DNA of 64,000 nucleotides, taken from NCBI GenBank assembly GCA_024336345.1, contig JANFOG010000009.1, positions 62,001 through 126,000 on the forward strand, given 5' to 3'. Within the stretch, counting starts at the first letter, position 1, and the number at the start of each line of letters is the position of its first letter. The translations under genes were made by a program, and so were the position numbers. Of this stretch, positions 49,028 through 59,919 are shown in pieces. This stretch comes from Mariannaea sp. PMI_226 (lineage: Eukaryota > Ascomycota > Sordariomycetes > Hypocreales > Nectriaceae). The notes below the pieces were generated by a model. That model had not been told where the DNA came from, made no database searches, and saw nothing but the letters and a program-made list of their open reading frames with translations.

Positions 49028-50163
49028 ATGGCATCCATCGGCGTCGGTCTTATCGGTGGAGGCATCTTTGCCAAGGAGCAGCACTTGGTGCGTATACCTT
49101 CATCAGAGAAATCATGACCTTATGTGAGGGGATGCCGACTTACTCTTCATTTCCTTTTGGAATAACAATTTAGCCTGCTATAATAAAATGCGCCTCCCTC
49201 TCACTCAAGGCAATCTACTCTCGCTCTCTCAAATCAGCTCAGGACACCGCGGCTCTCTATACCGAGCCTGGCCCTGCCCCGGAGCTGTACTCAGGCGATT
49301 CGGACAAGGACCGCGATTACGATGCACTTCTGCGCAGGGACGATGTCTCAGCTGTCATCATCGCCCTGCCCATCATCAGCCAGCCTGAGTACATCAAGCG
49401 CGCCCTCGCTGCCGGCAAGCACGTCCTCGCTGAGAAGCCCTTGGCCAAGGATGTGCAGACCGGCAAGGAGCTGATCGCTTACTACAAGGACATCTCCAGC
49501 AGCAGCAACGCCACCTTTGCTGTTGCAGAGAACTTCCGCTTCACGCCCAGCTTCGTCCGCGCCGCCGCACTCGCCCGCCAACTCGGAGCCGTCACGCACT
49601 TCAGCGTCCGCAGCTTCGGCCTCATGGCCCAGGACACCAAGTGGTACGGCACCGAGTGGCGCCGGAAGCCCGAGTACCAGGGCGGCTTTTTGCTTGACGG
49701 TGGAGTGCATCAAGCCGCCGCCACGAGGCTGCTGCTGGGAGCTGACGCCAGGCCTAGCACCGTGTCGGCGGCTACGCGCCAGGTGCAGGCTCACCTGCCC
49801 CCCATTGACACGGTCAACGCTGTGCTCGAGACCGCGTCTGGGGCGACGGGCACCTTCCAGCTGTCTTGCGGATCGACGCTGAACACGTTTGACTGGGACG
49901 TGGCGTGCGAGAAGGGCAGCATCAAGATCCGCGGGGAGACCTTGACTGTGACCCAGGACGGCAAGGAGTCCGTGGAGAAGTTTGAGAGGACGACAGGGGT
50001 CACTGAGGAAGTGGCGGCCTGGGCGGAGGGCTTGGTCAAGGGTCGGCCAAACGAGCTGCAGTCGCCTGAGGAAGCGCTGGCGGATCTGGAGTTCTTAGAA
50101 AAGATGTTTGTCAGTGGAGAGCAGAATGGAGCTGTTCAAAAGTACGAGTACCAGAGCTGGTAA
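49028..50163 (+). CDS. Gfo/Idh/MocA-family NAD(P)-dependent oxidoreductase
   Basis: Exons 49028-49087 and 49174-50163 give 349 residues. The N-terminal Rossmann domain starts at residue 3 with VGLIGGGIF (GxGxxG-type) and continues to AEKPLA, where E107-K108-P109 is the family EKP motif with the conserved lysine. The C-terminal alpha/beta domain includes GGFLLDGGVHQAAATRLLLG, with the usual conserved His after DGG. Family members oxidise or reduce sugars, inositols, dihydrodiols or related substrates; the exact substrate cannot be read from sequence. No targeting signal is seen, so it is probably cytosolic. Third codon positions are mostly G or C, more biased than neighbouring genes, suggesting strong expression or different ancestry. 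It is convergent with the thioesterase gene, with 197 bp between stops. Confidence 0.9.
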
Positions 50164-50360
50164 GAACCAGGAAGCTGGCCGGGGGTTAGGAATCAATTGC
50201 AAAGTACCATAATGTACATACGTAGATATACTACTATAGACAGACGTGAATGTGCATGCCATCCATGGCCATGCCTTGATGCGTCGAATCATCAGTTTGC
50301 GGGACCCTACAGTGGCGATCCTTCGTTTTAAAATCTGCATAAAAATTGAAGACACATGAT

Positions 50361-51222
50361 TCACAGCTTGGCTCCCATCGTTGACGACTTTGTTTCCGTC
50401 TCAGATTCAACCCCGACATGAGTTCCCTCTACAACCAGCTTCTCCAGACCTCTTCTCAACACCTCACCCATCCCGCTCTTTGCGGGCTTGCCTGTTTCCC
50501 GATCGACAAACACGTGGACGAACTCCCCCACCGCTTTGACCTCGTCAATTCCCCGCTCAAACAAGGCAACTTCGTACGTGACGCTTGAGCGGCCGAGTTT
50601 GTTGACGCGCAAGGCTAGGTCGGCGATGGCCGGGAACGCGATGGATGCGAAGTAGTTGGTGTGGGTATGGACAACGAGGCCGTACTGTGATGAGGATGGT
50701 GGGTGCAGGTCGCAGTGGGTTATGAGGTAAGAGTTCACAATGGAGTCGAATCTAGTGGCAAAGCGTAAGAAGTAGTCTGGAAGCGCGAAGAGAAGAAGAA
50801 TAAGGAGAAGGAGAGTCAATTGATCAAGAAGAGAACGTACAGAAAGTTGTAGATGGAGTTGTTCATGTGATCATACATGTCGTTGTCGTTCCTAGGAAGT
50901 GGATGTTAGAAATTACTAGCGTGGTCTAGAATTGGAGTCTTTTCGACATGTAATGACGGAACCAAGAAGAGCTGCCGACAGTGGATACTAGTAAGGACTT
51001 TCTTGGCTGGAATATCATGATGTATTGGGCCAGTGACAGCAAAAGGCCAGGTTTGAACCTTGCCCCTGTGATTGAGAGGACAATTTTGAGATGTGCACAT
51101 ATGCTCTTTAGAGGTGGCGAGCGGCCGATCAGCTTAGGAACTCACCATCTGGTACGATAGTCGAGATGGAATAGGTAGTCTTCGCGTCTACGGGCCTTGA
51201 GCTCAGAAGTAGAGGAACCCAT
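50361..51222 (-). CDS. hot-dog fold acyl-CoA thioesterase (4HBT family)
   Basis: Minus-strand exons 51222-51146, 50891-50841 and 50751-50361 give 172 residues. The tiny middle exon (51 bp) carries the signature: HLDYRTRW-NDNDMYDHMNNSIYNF, with the Asp and His of the 4HBT active-site helix, as in YbgC-like and 4-hydroxybenzoyl-CoA thioesterases. The rest forms beta strands of the single hot-dog domain (NYFASIAFPAIADLALRVNKLGRSSVTYEVALFE). Such enzymes hydrolyse acyl-CoA thioesters, usually as oligomers. The short, signal-free N terminus suggests cytosol; the peroxisomal or mitochondrial alternative is not excluded. The C terminus AKL resembles but does not clearly match a PTS1. The start follows a plausible leader and needs both introns to keep frame. 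Confidence 0.88.
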
Positions 51223-51995
51223 TTTGCCTTGTACTCTGCTACCTGTGTGATGTTGCTGCAGCTTGATGAGGTAGATAGATGTCTATGCCAACATCTCACG
51301 CTCCGGAAACCAGGTGGTTGGGAAGAATACCCGGGGGAGTCAAGCAGAGGAGCACGTGAAGTTCTTGAATAGCCTCACTGACACCTTCAAGACTGAGAGA
51401 GAGAGATGTGACAAGAGAGAATGATGAGAGCAAGGTAATTTTTTTTTTTTTTTTTTGGTTTTCTCAAGTTGAGTCGAGTTGAGTCGTCTTTCTCATTGGA
51501 GAGTTATTTGCTGTCTTAGAAGGATGGATACAAGCCGAGGTCCAATTCATTTCAGAATAGGCATTCGAGGGGGCCCACGCGCCATGGATTAGTTACCTAA
51601 CACAGCTGCAGGCGGAGGATTCAGATTGGAGCCATCAAGTAGTATCTACTGGCACTGAGGTGGTGGGGGATCTACGGAAGGGGACACTTTTAGGTACCTA
51701 ATCATTTAGCGGGTTGCCAGTACTTATCTGACTAAGGCTGCCAGTCCCAGTGTAATCTGGATCGCACCAACATTTCGCTGGCTGCCCAAGGATAGATGGT
51801 GTCTTGAGAATTTTGCCAGGCCTCACCGCCTGAATTTTCAGCATCCCACTTCCGCACATGTTGAACCCCACCATAATAATTCATGAATTGAATTTCCACA
51901 AAAGAACGATTGGCATCGCCACTTCATATGCTCTCTTTATTCATCATCTATGAACAAATACCTCCTGGCATAGGGATCGAATAGCCCTGTGAGGA
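51223..51995. promoter_or_regulatory. divergent intergenic region
   Basis: Shared upstream region of the thioesterase (-) and pseudouridine synthase (+) genes. It includes an 18-T run (about 51439-51456) and the perfect palindrome TAGGTACCTA at 51691-51700. No gene is seen. Confidence 0.55.
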
Positions 51996-53666
51996 ATGAG
52001 AGCTGCTGTTTGCCGCCTCTGCTTGCCAACATCGCGTCTCTATCCATCGTTATCGCTTCTACGAGCTGTGAATACTCTTTCTCAAAACGGAAGCCCAAGT
52101 CGGAGCGTTACCGGTACCAGATCCATAGCCATGGTGTCGCAGCCTCCCGTAGCCTCGCCCGAGGCAGACGATGCCGTTGTCTCAGTTATCAAGACCCTGA
52201 GCATCGAAGACAAGGAAGAAAAGTCTCACTCGCACCGCCGAACAGAGAAGGAAAGCGGCCAAATCACAACCATCGCCAAGCCAAAAGGAAAATCACAAAA
52301 ATCACAGAAATCACAGAAGAAGAACCTTCCAGCGCCCGTCTCAGACGATGTTACTCTCACCACACCGGTTGGAGACCCCTGGCCGCGACCATACATCTTC
52401 GAAGACGGCCTGCGACGAGTCGCTCCGTACCACTTCACCTACAATACACACTGCAAGGAACGATGGCGCAACCGACCGCTCATCGATATATTCGAGTCTG
52501 AGTTCCGCGACCGGCCACTTTCGTATTACCGCAACTCTATGGAAAAGGGTACCATCTTCGTCAACGGAAAACGGGTTGGGCCAGATTATCTTGTTCGAAA
52601 TGGGGATCTTATCTCCCATACTTTGCATCGACACGAGCCTCCTGTCACGGCCGACCCCGTTGGGGTGATTCATGAGGACGAAGACATGATCGTCATCAAC
52701 AAGCCCGCTGGTGTACCAGTTCATCCCGCTGGTCGCTACAATTTCAACTCGGTCATCGAGATTATGAAGGCGGAGAGGGGCCCGCATTTCTTGCCCTACC
52801 CCTGCAACCGACTTGACCGTCTCACAAGCGGGATCATGTTCATCGCTAAGAACGTACCCGCTGCTCTTGCGCTGGGCGTGAAGATTAAGGAGCGCACCGT
52901 TAGGAAGGAATATTTGGCCCGCGTCATCGGGAAATTCCCTGACGGAGAGATAGTGTGTGACAAGCCCATCATGCAGATATCTCCAAAACTTGGCCTGAAT
53001 CGAGTGCGAGCCAACGGAAAATCAGCCCGGACGGTTTTCAAGCGGCTGGCTTACTATCCGTCGGCTGACGAGGCTTCTAAATCTCCAGAATCTCGACCGC
53101 GAACCCCCGATGAATTGAAGGACGAGAAGCATCGGCCGTGGGTGAAGGGGAATGGCTATTCCATCGTCCGCTGCCTCCCAGTGACTGGCCGGACACATCA
53201 GATCCGGGTTCACCTTCAATTTCTGGGATACCCAATTGAAAACGACCCAATCTATGCTAATCAACGTGTCTGGGGTTTTGATCTCGGGCAGGCAGATGCC
53301 GATGGGACTCAAAACACAGATGAGGATATCATGAGCCGCCTATCCAGAATGGGCAAAGAAGAAGCAGCAGAGGCCGTTGCATACTATGACGATATGGTGG
53401 ACAAATACGAAAAGAGAAGAGCGGAGAAAATGACGGGCGATGTCTGCGACATCTGTGAGACGCCGCTGTACTCGGACCCTGGAGACCATGAGCTCTCGTT
53501 GTGGCTGCATAGTCTCCGGTACGAGGATGCAGGCGGTAGCTGGGCATATGTCAGTCCACTCCCGCGGTGGGCTCTTCCGCCTGAGGGCATGAGTGGGCCA
53601 ACAACGGTGGGCGGCATGGAGGAGTTGGTGGAGGCAGTGAAGGATGAGAACCCGGAGATATCATGA
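51996..53666 (+). CDS. RluA-family tRNA pseudouridine synthase (RIB2/PUS9-like)
   Basis: Single exon, 556 residues from the first ATG. An S4-like N-terminal part (LIDIFESEFRDRPLSYYRNSMEKGTIFVNGKRV region split across about 167-205) precedes the RluA catalytic domain: VINKPAGVPVHPAGRYN, NRLDRLTSG with catalytic Asp274, and GRTHQIRVHLQFLGYPIENDPIY. The C terminus has a CDICETPLYSDP Cys pair. Yeast relatives Pus8 (Rib2) and Pus9 modify U32 of cytosolic and mitochondrial tRNAs. The first 30 residues are Arg/Leu/Ser-rich without acids, like a mitochondrial presequence. A second in-frame ATG at 52131 would give a 511-residue form without it, suggesting one gene serves both compartments. No deaminase domain is present, unlike Rib2. 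Confidence 0.92.
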   Translation: MRAAVCRLCLPTSRLYPSLSLLRAVNTLSQNGSPSRSVTGTRSIAMVSQPPVASPEADDAVVSVIKTLSIEDKEEKSHSHRRTEKESGQITTIAKPKGKSQKSQKSQKKNLPAPVSDDVTLTTPVGDPWPRPYIFEDGLRRVAPYHFTYNTHCKERWRNRPLIDIFESEFRDRPLSYYRNSMEKGTIFVNGKRVGPDYLVRNGDLISHTLHRHEPPVTADPVGVIHEDEDMIVINKPAGVPVHPAGRYNFNSVIEIMKAERGPHFLPYPCNRLDRLTSGIMFIAKNVPAALALGVKIKERTVRKEYLARVIGKFPDGEIVCDKPIMQISPKLGLNRVRANGKSARTVFKRLAYYPSADEASKSPESRPRTPDELKDEKHRPWVKGNGYSIVRCLPVTGRTHQIRVHLQFLGYPIENDPIYANQRVWGFDLGQADADGTQNTDEDIMSRLSRMGKEEAAEAVAYYDDMVDKYEKRRAEKMTGDVCDICETPLYSDPGDHELSLWLHSLRYEDAGGSWAYVSPLPRWALPPEGMSGPTTVGGMEELVEAVKDENPEIS

Positions 53667-55224
53667 TTGATGAGAATATGGCAGCGGTGCTTGAACCCGT
53701 AGTTTTTTCCACCCCTCTTCTTCCCTTTCTTTCTTGCCTTACAGCGCCACCAACGAAGACGCCACGAGTGACTATGCATGATTACGACTATGGCCTGAGC
53801 TCATATGACTGATTTCGTGAGCATGCACGCATGAACAGGGGATGAGGTCGAGGATGAGTCGAGTTGAAATGAACACAAACGTGAGCTCTCTCGTGAAATA
53901 AACCAGCCAACACCTCCCTTAGATATGCTTGACGTCCTACCTGCAGGATTGGACTTCCTGCCTACATCATAAATAACAGTGATTGGGAGCCAGGACTTTC
54001 AATAGACCATGCCATCAGTATGTGTCGCCAAGGAAAGGATACTTGATTGGCCAAGCCTCAGCTGAAGCTCCGATGGGTGAGTGAGATGACAAGGTATCCT
54101 CCCCTGCAAGCGGAAGAGCCATTACATATATTTCATACATATCCTGAAGCAGATGACGAGATGCCCTGGGACACAGCCTGCTTCATCTCCGAGCTTGTTT
54201 GTTTAGCTGCGAACGCGCCATGCTGCTGCTGCCACTCATTCATTCTTTTCTTTCCCCTCTGTTTGCATGATCAACCAATGCAAGTCCTGGATGAGGTCCT
54301 CTACACACGCCCCCTTCTTCATATCTTCATCCATGTAGACTGTCATTCCAAACAAGAATCGAGATTGCTGGTGTGCAGAGAGGACCATGGTTGGCACTGG
54401 TGTCCTGATCTAGCCCCCCCTTCCACCCAGGCAGTGTGTGTCCACCTGTTGTCGGTGCGCGTGCTAAAAAGAGCGCGGCGGAGTGCTTTCAACAAGTCCC
54501 GCAAGCGCGGCAATCTCGACATACAGGGGTTCTGGGATGTGCCGTTTTTCGAGACCCCAAGGCATAATAACCTAGGTAGTTACCTGGGGCTGGATTGCAG
54601 ACGTACTTTTTCCATAGTAACACACACCCTATCATAGACTATGACCCCTCCCTTTCCTCTGCACGGCTTTTGCCTCAGCCTCAAGACTGAGTCCATGTAT
54701 CCCCCTCCCCTGCCGAGCCCGTCGTCGGCCGCATCATCCCCTAGTTAATTTGTTGGCTCGACCCCCTCCCCCCTTGGGGTAACAAGTCGAATGCGAAATT
54801 TACCAACCTAGTACATACATAGTATGTACGCTCAGATTTTAGAGCAACCACGAGAGGGACCACCGCGGCTTAGGGCGTGTGTGGGTTGTACTCTCTGGAA
54901 ACGTTAGGGAGAGTCGGCTGCCGACCGGCGGGTGGGCAAGAAGCGGCGCCGGGGATAGTAGAACTACATGCCGTAGATCTGCGGAGAGTTTACAGCTGAG
55001 CCGATCCAGTTCCTTTCTCAGAGCTAAACTACTGATCGTAGCACGAAACATTGGAGGAAGACGAAGCACACATTGACATTGGGCGTGGACGTGGACAGTT
55101 TTGGGGTTTCCATTCCAAAACGAGCCTGCTTCACCCCCCGGCCTAAGTTACAGCAAGGACTGGCTCATCCGATACCCAGATCTATGAGTTGCGGCGTAAG
55201 TCACGACAAGGCCTTTTGTTTGGC

Positions 55225-55251
55225 GGGCTGGGGCTGGGGCTGGGACTGGGG
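55225..55251 (+). other. potential G-quadruplex
   Basis: Five runs of three or four G are separated by CT or ACT on the plus strand, fitting the G3+N1-7 pattern with very short loops. Formation in vivo is unknown. Confidence 0.6.
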
Positions 55252-56404
55252 CTGGACTAGGCCATACTATTATCAGACAGCTCGATGGATAGGCAAAATA
55301 GGTAGGAAGCGAGGCCTTGATGGATATAGTACGTAGTCCCCGTAGTGTACTTAATTTATCTATGCTGCGAGAACGCTGAAGACGGTCGATCATTGCCCAG
55401 GTGGAATCAGGTCGGCGGCTAGCCTGTCCACCGAGAAGATGGCTAGGGTCGATCTTTAGGAGGACGAAAAAGAGACGGATTATAGTGTGTTAGTTGGAAT
55501 CGGTAGTTTATTTTATCACTGTATTAACTACTGAATTTCCGCCACCTGGTGGCTACCAGAATCCCGGAGACTGTTGATGGCTACACGTGCATGTGTCATG
55601 GGTTGAGAAGTAAGAAGCGATTGGAATGGCGGCGGCCCGAAGATCTGGATTTGTGGCGGACACGATCGACCAACAAAGGAAAAGAGAAAGCCTCCCTGCA
55701 ACTCTTGTGTGTCTTTTACCCCGAAGCCAGCAAACAAAAATACATTATTTGCTTTTTGTTGTTGCGTATTTCAGCTCCATGTGGCGACGGATGTGGGAAA
55801 GTGAACAGCCCAACCAACACACGTAGAGAGGCTCTCCACTAACCCCATGTTTCAATTTTTTTTGTGTTTCCTCAACGGTATTGGCCCGAGCCAGCCCGAG
55901 CCACGTTATTTCTTCAGTTGCCACCCCTTTTCCCGCCTTATTCCCTTTTTTGCTTTTTCCACTCTGTCTCTCTCCGTCTCTCTCTGTCTCACTATTTCAC
56001 CATGTCACCTTGTTCTTCTTTTTTTCGGCTGCTTATGCTGGTGCATGGTACCATATCTCTGGGACTAAACTGTGGACCAACTGGGGAAATAAAATACGAG
56101 TATTGCTGTGGGACGACGGATTTGTTGATTACTATGGTAGATGACAAGAGGCACAGCAACAGTTGGTCACCGGACAGTGGAGAAAATTGTTCTATATTAG
56201 TTAGTACAGATGCAGTATTATTTGATTTGGCATCATACTTTTTGCCTTGGCCTTCTTTCATCTTTCCTCTTTGAGGACTAGAGTCTTCTCTTCGTATTCT
56301 TTTTTGCCTGCCGTTTCTTGTTATTGATTAGGCAGTTGCTGATATCTGGATAATTACCATTTTGACCAATTGCAAACACTCGAAAAGGGAAAAAGAGGTT
56401 GCGC

Positions 56405-56430
56405 CACGTGCAACCACGTGCAACCACGTA
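56405..56430. other. three CACGT(G/A) elements at 10-bp spacing
   Basis: CACGTG at 56405-56410 and 56415-56420 and CACGTA at 56425-56430 lie in a 10-bp tandem repeat, so they fall on the same helix face. CACGTG is the E-box core bound by fungal bHLH proteins (Pho4/Cbf1-type). No nearby gene start is evident. Confidence 0.5.
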
Positions 56431-56608
56431 AGACGGGTAAGATGCAACACAGTCAACACCGTCAGCATACACTTGTAATAGTTAGTAACGTGAGATCAGA
56501 ATGCAGATGCTGAACAAGCCAGGGGGTTGGTTGAAAGATGGGGAAACCCAGATGGGGCTCTGGGCAAGTCTGGCTCTCTCTCTCTGATAAACTATAATTC
56601 TGCACCAC

Positions 56609-56862
56609 GGAAATAGGACGGGGACGTAACGTAGTCTATGGAATGGAAGCCACAGAAGTGATTGTCTCACAACAAAGTTGAAGCTGAGATGCCATGGAAA
56701 TAGGACGGGGACGTAATGTAGTCTATGGAATGGAAGCCACAGAAGTGACCGTCTCACAACAAAGTTGAATCTGAGATGTTATGGAAATAGGATGGGGACG
56801 TAACGTATGGAATGGAAGCCACAGAAGTGATCGTCTCACAACAAAGTTGAAGCTGAGATGCC
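56609..56862. repeat. 87-bp tandem repeat, three copies
   Basis: Copies start at 56609, 56696 and 56783. The first two are 87 bp and differ by a few substitutions; the third is 80 bp because it lacks a seven-base segment (GTAGTCT). Each begins GGAAATAGGA and ends near GCTGAGATGCC. No transposon ends or coding content are seen. Confidence 0.9.
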
Positions 56863-57850
56863 GTCTGCAAAAGATCTATCCACCTCCACCTCGCTCGCCT
56901 CTCCACCTTCCCATCTTCGCACCAGCCCACCTACCTGCTCCGCTCTGTGTTTTGGAAGGAAGGAGATAGAAGTGATGCTATCTCCGCATTAGGGAGGCAA
57001 GTCAAACAGGAGGAAGCTTATAGTAGATAGGAGATAGGAGATGCCGTCTAGCTGACAACAACCCAGCGTCTTGGCGTTTACGCCTCTAAAATTTCATCGA
57101 CGAGAATCCATCGCCATCGCCGCTCTCCCCATCATAGCCTCAGTTACCTGTGCTTTGCTTGATAATTCATATGCGTGGATGTGGTTAAATTTTTTTTTCT
57201 CTCTCGTGTGGTGTTTTGTCGCAAACCCGTAACAGCCGTTGTAACCGTCAGAGCCGTCCCTGCCGCTACATTGAACTACGGACCATTCCAGAACCGGTCA
57301 CTTTTTCTGCCTGCTTTATAAACAATCCGATCAGACAGCGGGTTACCGCCGATTTCATGCCGGAGTCGGCAGCAGCGAGCGTGGCAACTTGACCGCAAAA
57401 TCAAGACTTTGGTTTGCCGCCATCCGCTCTCGGCATCCATCTCGCGTGGCATTCGGCACATTGTGCTGTGGCGAGGATCTGGGTGACGATGGCGTAACAG
57501 GAATTGCAGCTTTGGGAAACAAGTGAGCAACATGCACAGGGGTTCCAGTGATGTAATAATTCCCCTGGAGCTATGGCATTCTTGGAGCATCATTGACGTG
57601 CATGGCATTTCCTATCATTGCGATATATGCTTGCCGAGCAGCTGGTTGATATGCAGCAGTGGTACTATGTAGAAGTGGCAGCACCAGCAGAAGAAGTTAG
57701 AGACACCAAGCAACAGTGGCGATCTGATACATGTAATTTGCGATCTGCTTCCTCATGCAGGTAGAGCTGTCACAATCCTCGTCTCCTTTTGCTCACGGCA
57801 TGGGCCAGGGAGGCAGGGGGAGACTGAATTCCAAAAAGCACACGCCCTCA

Positions 57851-57877
57851 GTGGGAAGAGTGGGAAGAGTGGGAAGA
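57851..57877. repeat. GTGGGAAGA repeat, three copies
   Basis: Three perfect tandem copies of a 9-mer in non-coding sequence. Confidence 0.8.
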
Positions 57878-59919
57878 GCGGAACGGGGAGCGGTTCTGAT
57901 GGAAGTTGTGGGAAACGAAGCGCTAACCATCGACTCTAGCACCGTCGCCCAAGAATCCCCCGCGAGCAAAGCCATTTGCCGGATATTGGTTAGCATGCCT
58001 GCAAGCGGGCGAGAAAAAAGGCCAAAGCTTATTCGAAATCCAGTTCCAGATCCCAGGGTGCATGGAAGAAAAGAATCCTCCGCCTTCTTCTCACTCCCCC
58101 CCCTTCTCTTCTAGGTTTAGGTGAAGGACACATCCCAGCACTACGGTTGGCCGGATTTTCCCCGCTATTCGGGCTTTACGGGGGTTCTCACAGGTACCTA
58201 AGGTAACGAGCTACTGTGTACGTACACAGTAGCTGGGTACGGTACAGTAATCAACTGTCTGGATGGGCAACTGTTGGCAATTGTTGGAGTATGACCTAAG
58301 AGCACTGAGGCTGATGTTTTTTTTTTCCCTCTCCTTTGGGTGGGCAGCGCGGGGAGGGCCCAAAACCACGCCCCTCCATGTCTAATTGCCCTTGCTGCTT
58401 CTGTTTTTCATACCTGTTTCCCAAGTATACATACAGGTCAGTACAGAGAGCGAGACGAAGGGATGGGGAGTCGGCCAACCCTGTTCACCTATTCGACCAG
58501 CAACAGGAGGTGGATGGAGAGCGTCTTCCCTACCCCACCACTAATTGGCTGTGCATGGCTTCCACCCAGCCAGCACCAGATTGAAGAGGAGGCAAAAGAA
58601 GTGCTTGCTTATGAATTACTGCTAGACCAAGACTGGAAAGCAAAGAGGACTTAGCTACGTAGAGAAAGAAGGGAACATGCTGCAACGGAGATACGGCCAA
58701 GAAGACAGAGGCCATCCACCGCACGAAGTGAACAGCCAACGACTGGCTGATTGTAGTCACCACAGACCACAGATGTCGATAGCAACCTGAGGATTTCGAG
58801 TGAAGAAAGCAGAGACAGAGAGACAGGAACAGAAAGAGACAGAACCGTCCATCCTCCTCCTCCTCCTCCTCTTCCTCTTCTTCTTCTCTCCAGACCACGC
58901 CAAGACTGCCTGCCCTTGTCCGTCCCGTTCTATCCATCCACTCTTTCTGCGGCCCACCTTTCCTCACCAGCGACATCGTCGGCTTGTCCTTCGAAAGTGG
59001 GAACCTTAGAACGCAACTGGTCCCGGTACCTGTACCTGTACTGTACAGGGGAACAAGCGTCGTCCAAGTGTCTTGTTGTTGTCGTCGTCGCCGCCGCCGC
59101 CGCCGCGCCTCGCCCGTCCGGGCCTGATCCGGGAGACAGGAAAAGAGCCCACTCACTAAGCCGCACCCCTCTTCTTCGAATCAGCTAGACCGCACCTGGG
59201 CTAGGACGGAACGAATTACCCAAGCCCCCATGTTCTGTTCTGGACTGTACCTCAAGGTACCGATGTTCGCTCCAGCTTCTCAAGGGGATCCAGGGATCCA
59301 GGGACCACTACGTACACTACTCACGCTACGTGCGAAGGGACCATCTCCACCACCGTCACCACCCATTACCACTGCCACTACGACTACCGCTTCGACTACC
59401 ACCAAGACCCAAAGCGCACAAGGGCTTGGTAAGTAATAAGCTCTTCTTCTGAACGGCCCAAAAAATGCTATATCTTGGGACACACCCCGGTCTGTCCAAG
59501 TCGATCAGCTAGCATACGATCGCCATGCAACACTTGCTTTACGCTTGACCTTGAAAAAGAGCACAATCAGCAATCATCTTTCTTTTTCACTCGACTCCAC
59601 CCAAAGACTCCCCTGCCGTTGGCATCGCATTCTCATCTTATCTCTACATATACGAAGTACATACCGCACATACCTTTCACTCTGCCACTGCCACTGTCCA
59701 TCTTTCTTCGCCGCCTCAGCCGTCTTTGCGACGCACCCAAGACTTTGCGCAGCAAACCCGCCTTACGGTCTCTCGATATTATCTTTCGCCAAATCTTCCA
59801 CCGTCCTGGGAATCAAATCAATTTGTCTTCTTGACCCAATCTCTGGGTCATTCTATTCTTCCTTATCATCTTTTTCTTCTTTTTAAATTCTTCTTCCAAC
59901 ACCCATCCTACCTGTCAAC

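Larger units (their letters stand above)
53667..59919. other. 6.3 kb gene-free region with minisatellite
   Basis: No supportable gene; a 196-codon plus-strand frame at 54047-54637 shows no domain and lacks coding character. Distinct contents are a G-quadruplex-type tract (55225-55251), three CACGT elements 10 bp apart (56405-56430), an 87-bp tandem repeat (56609-56862), a GTGGGAAGA triplet (57851-57877), and TCC and GCC trinucleotide runs (58850-58893, 59080-59107). The last 700 bases are the bZIP leader, and a consensus donor at 59430-59435 suggests a 5' UTR intron. Confidence 0.55.

Noticed and set aside
54047..54637. 196-codon plus-strand frame
   Set aside because: No domain, erratic composition and no splice-linked extensions; probably chance.
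58530..59156. 208-codon minus-strand frame
   Set aside because: Contains a poly-Glu run from a TCC microsatellite and no domain.
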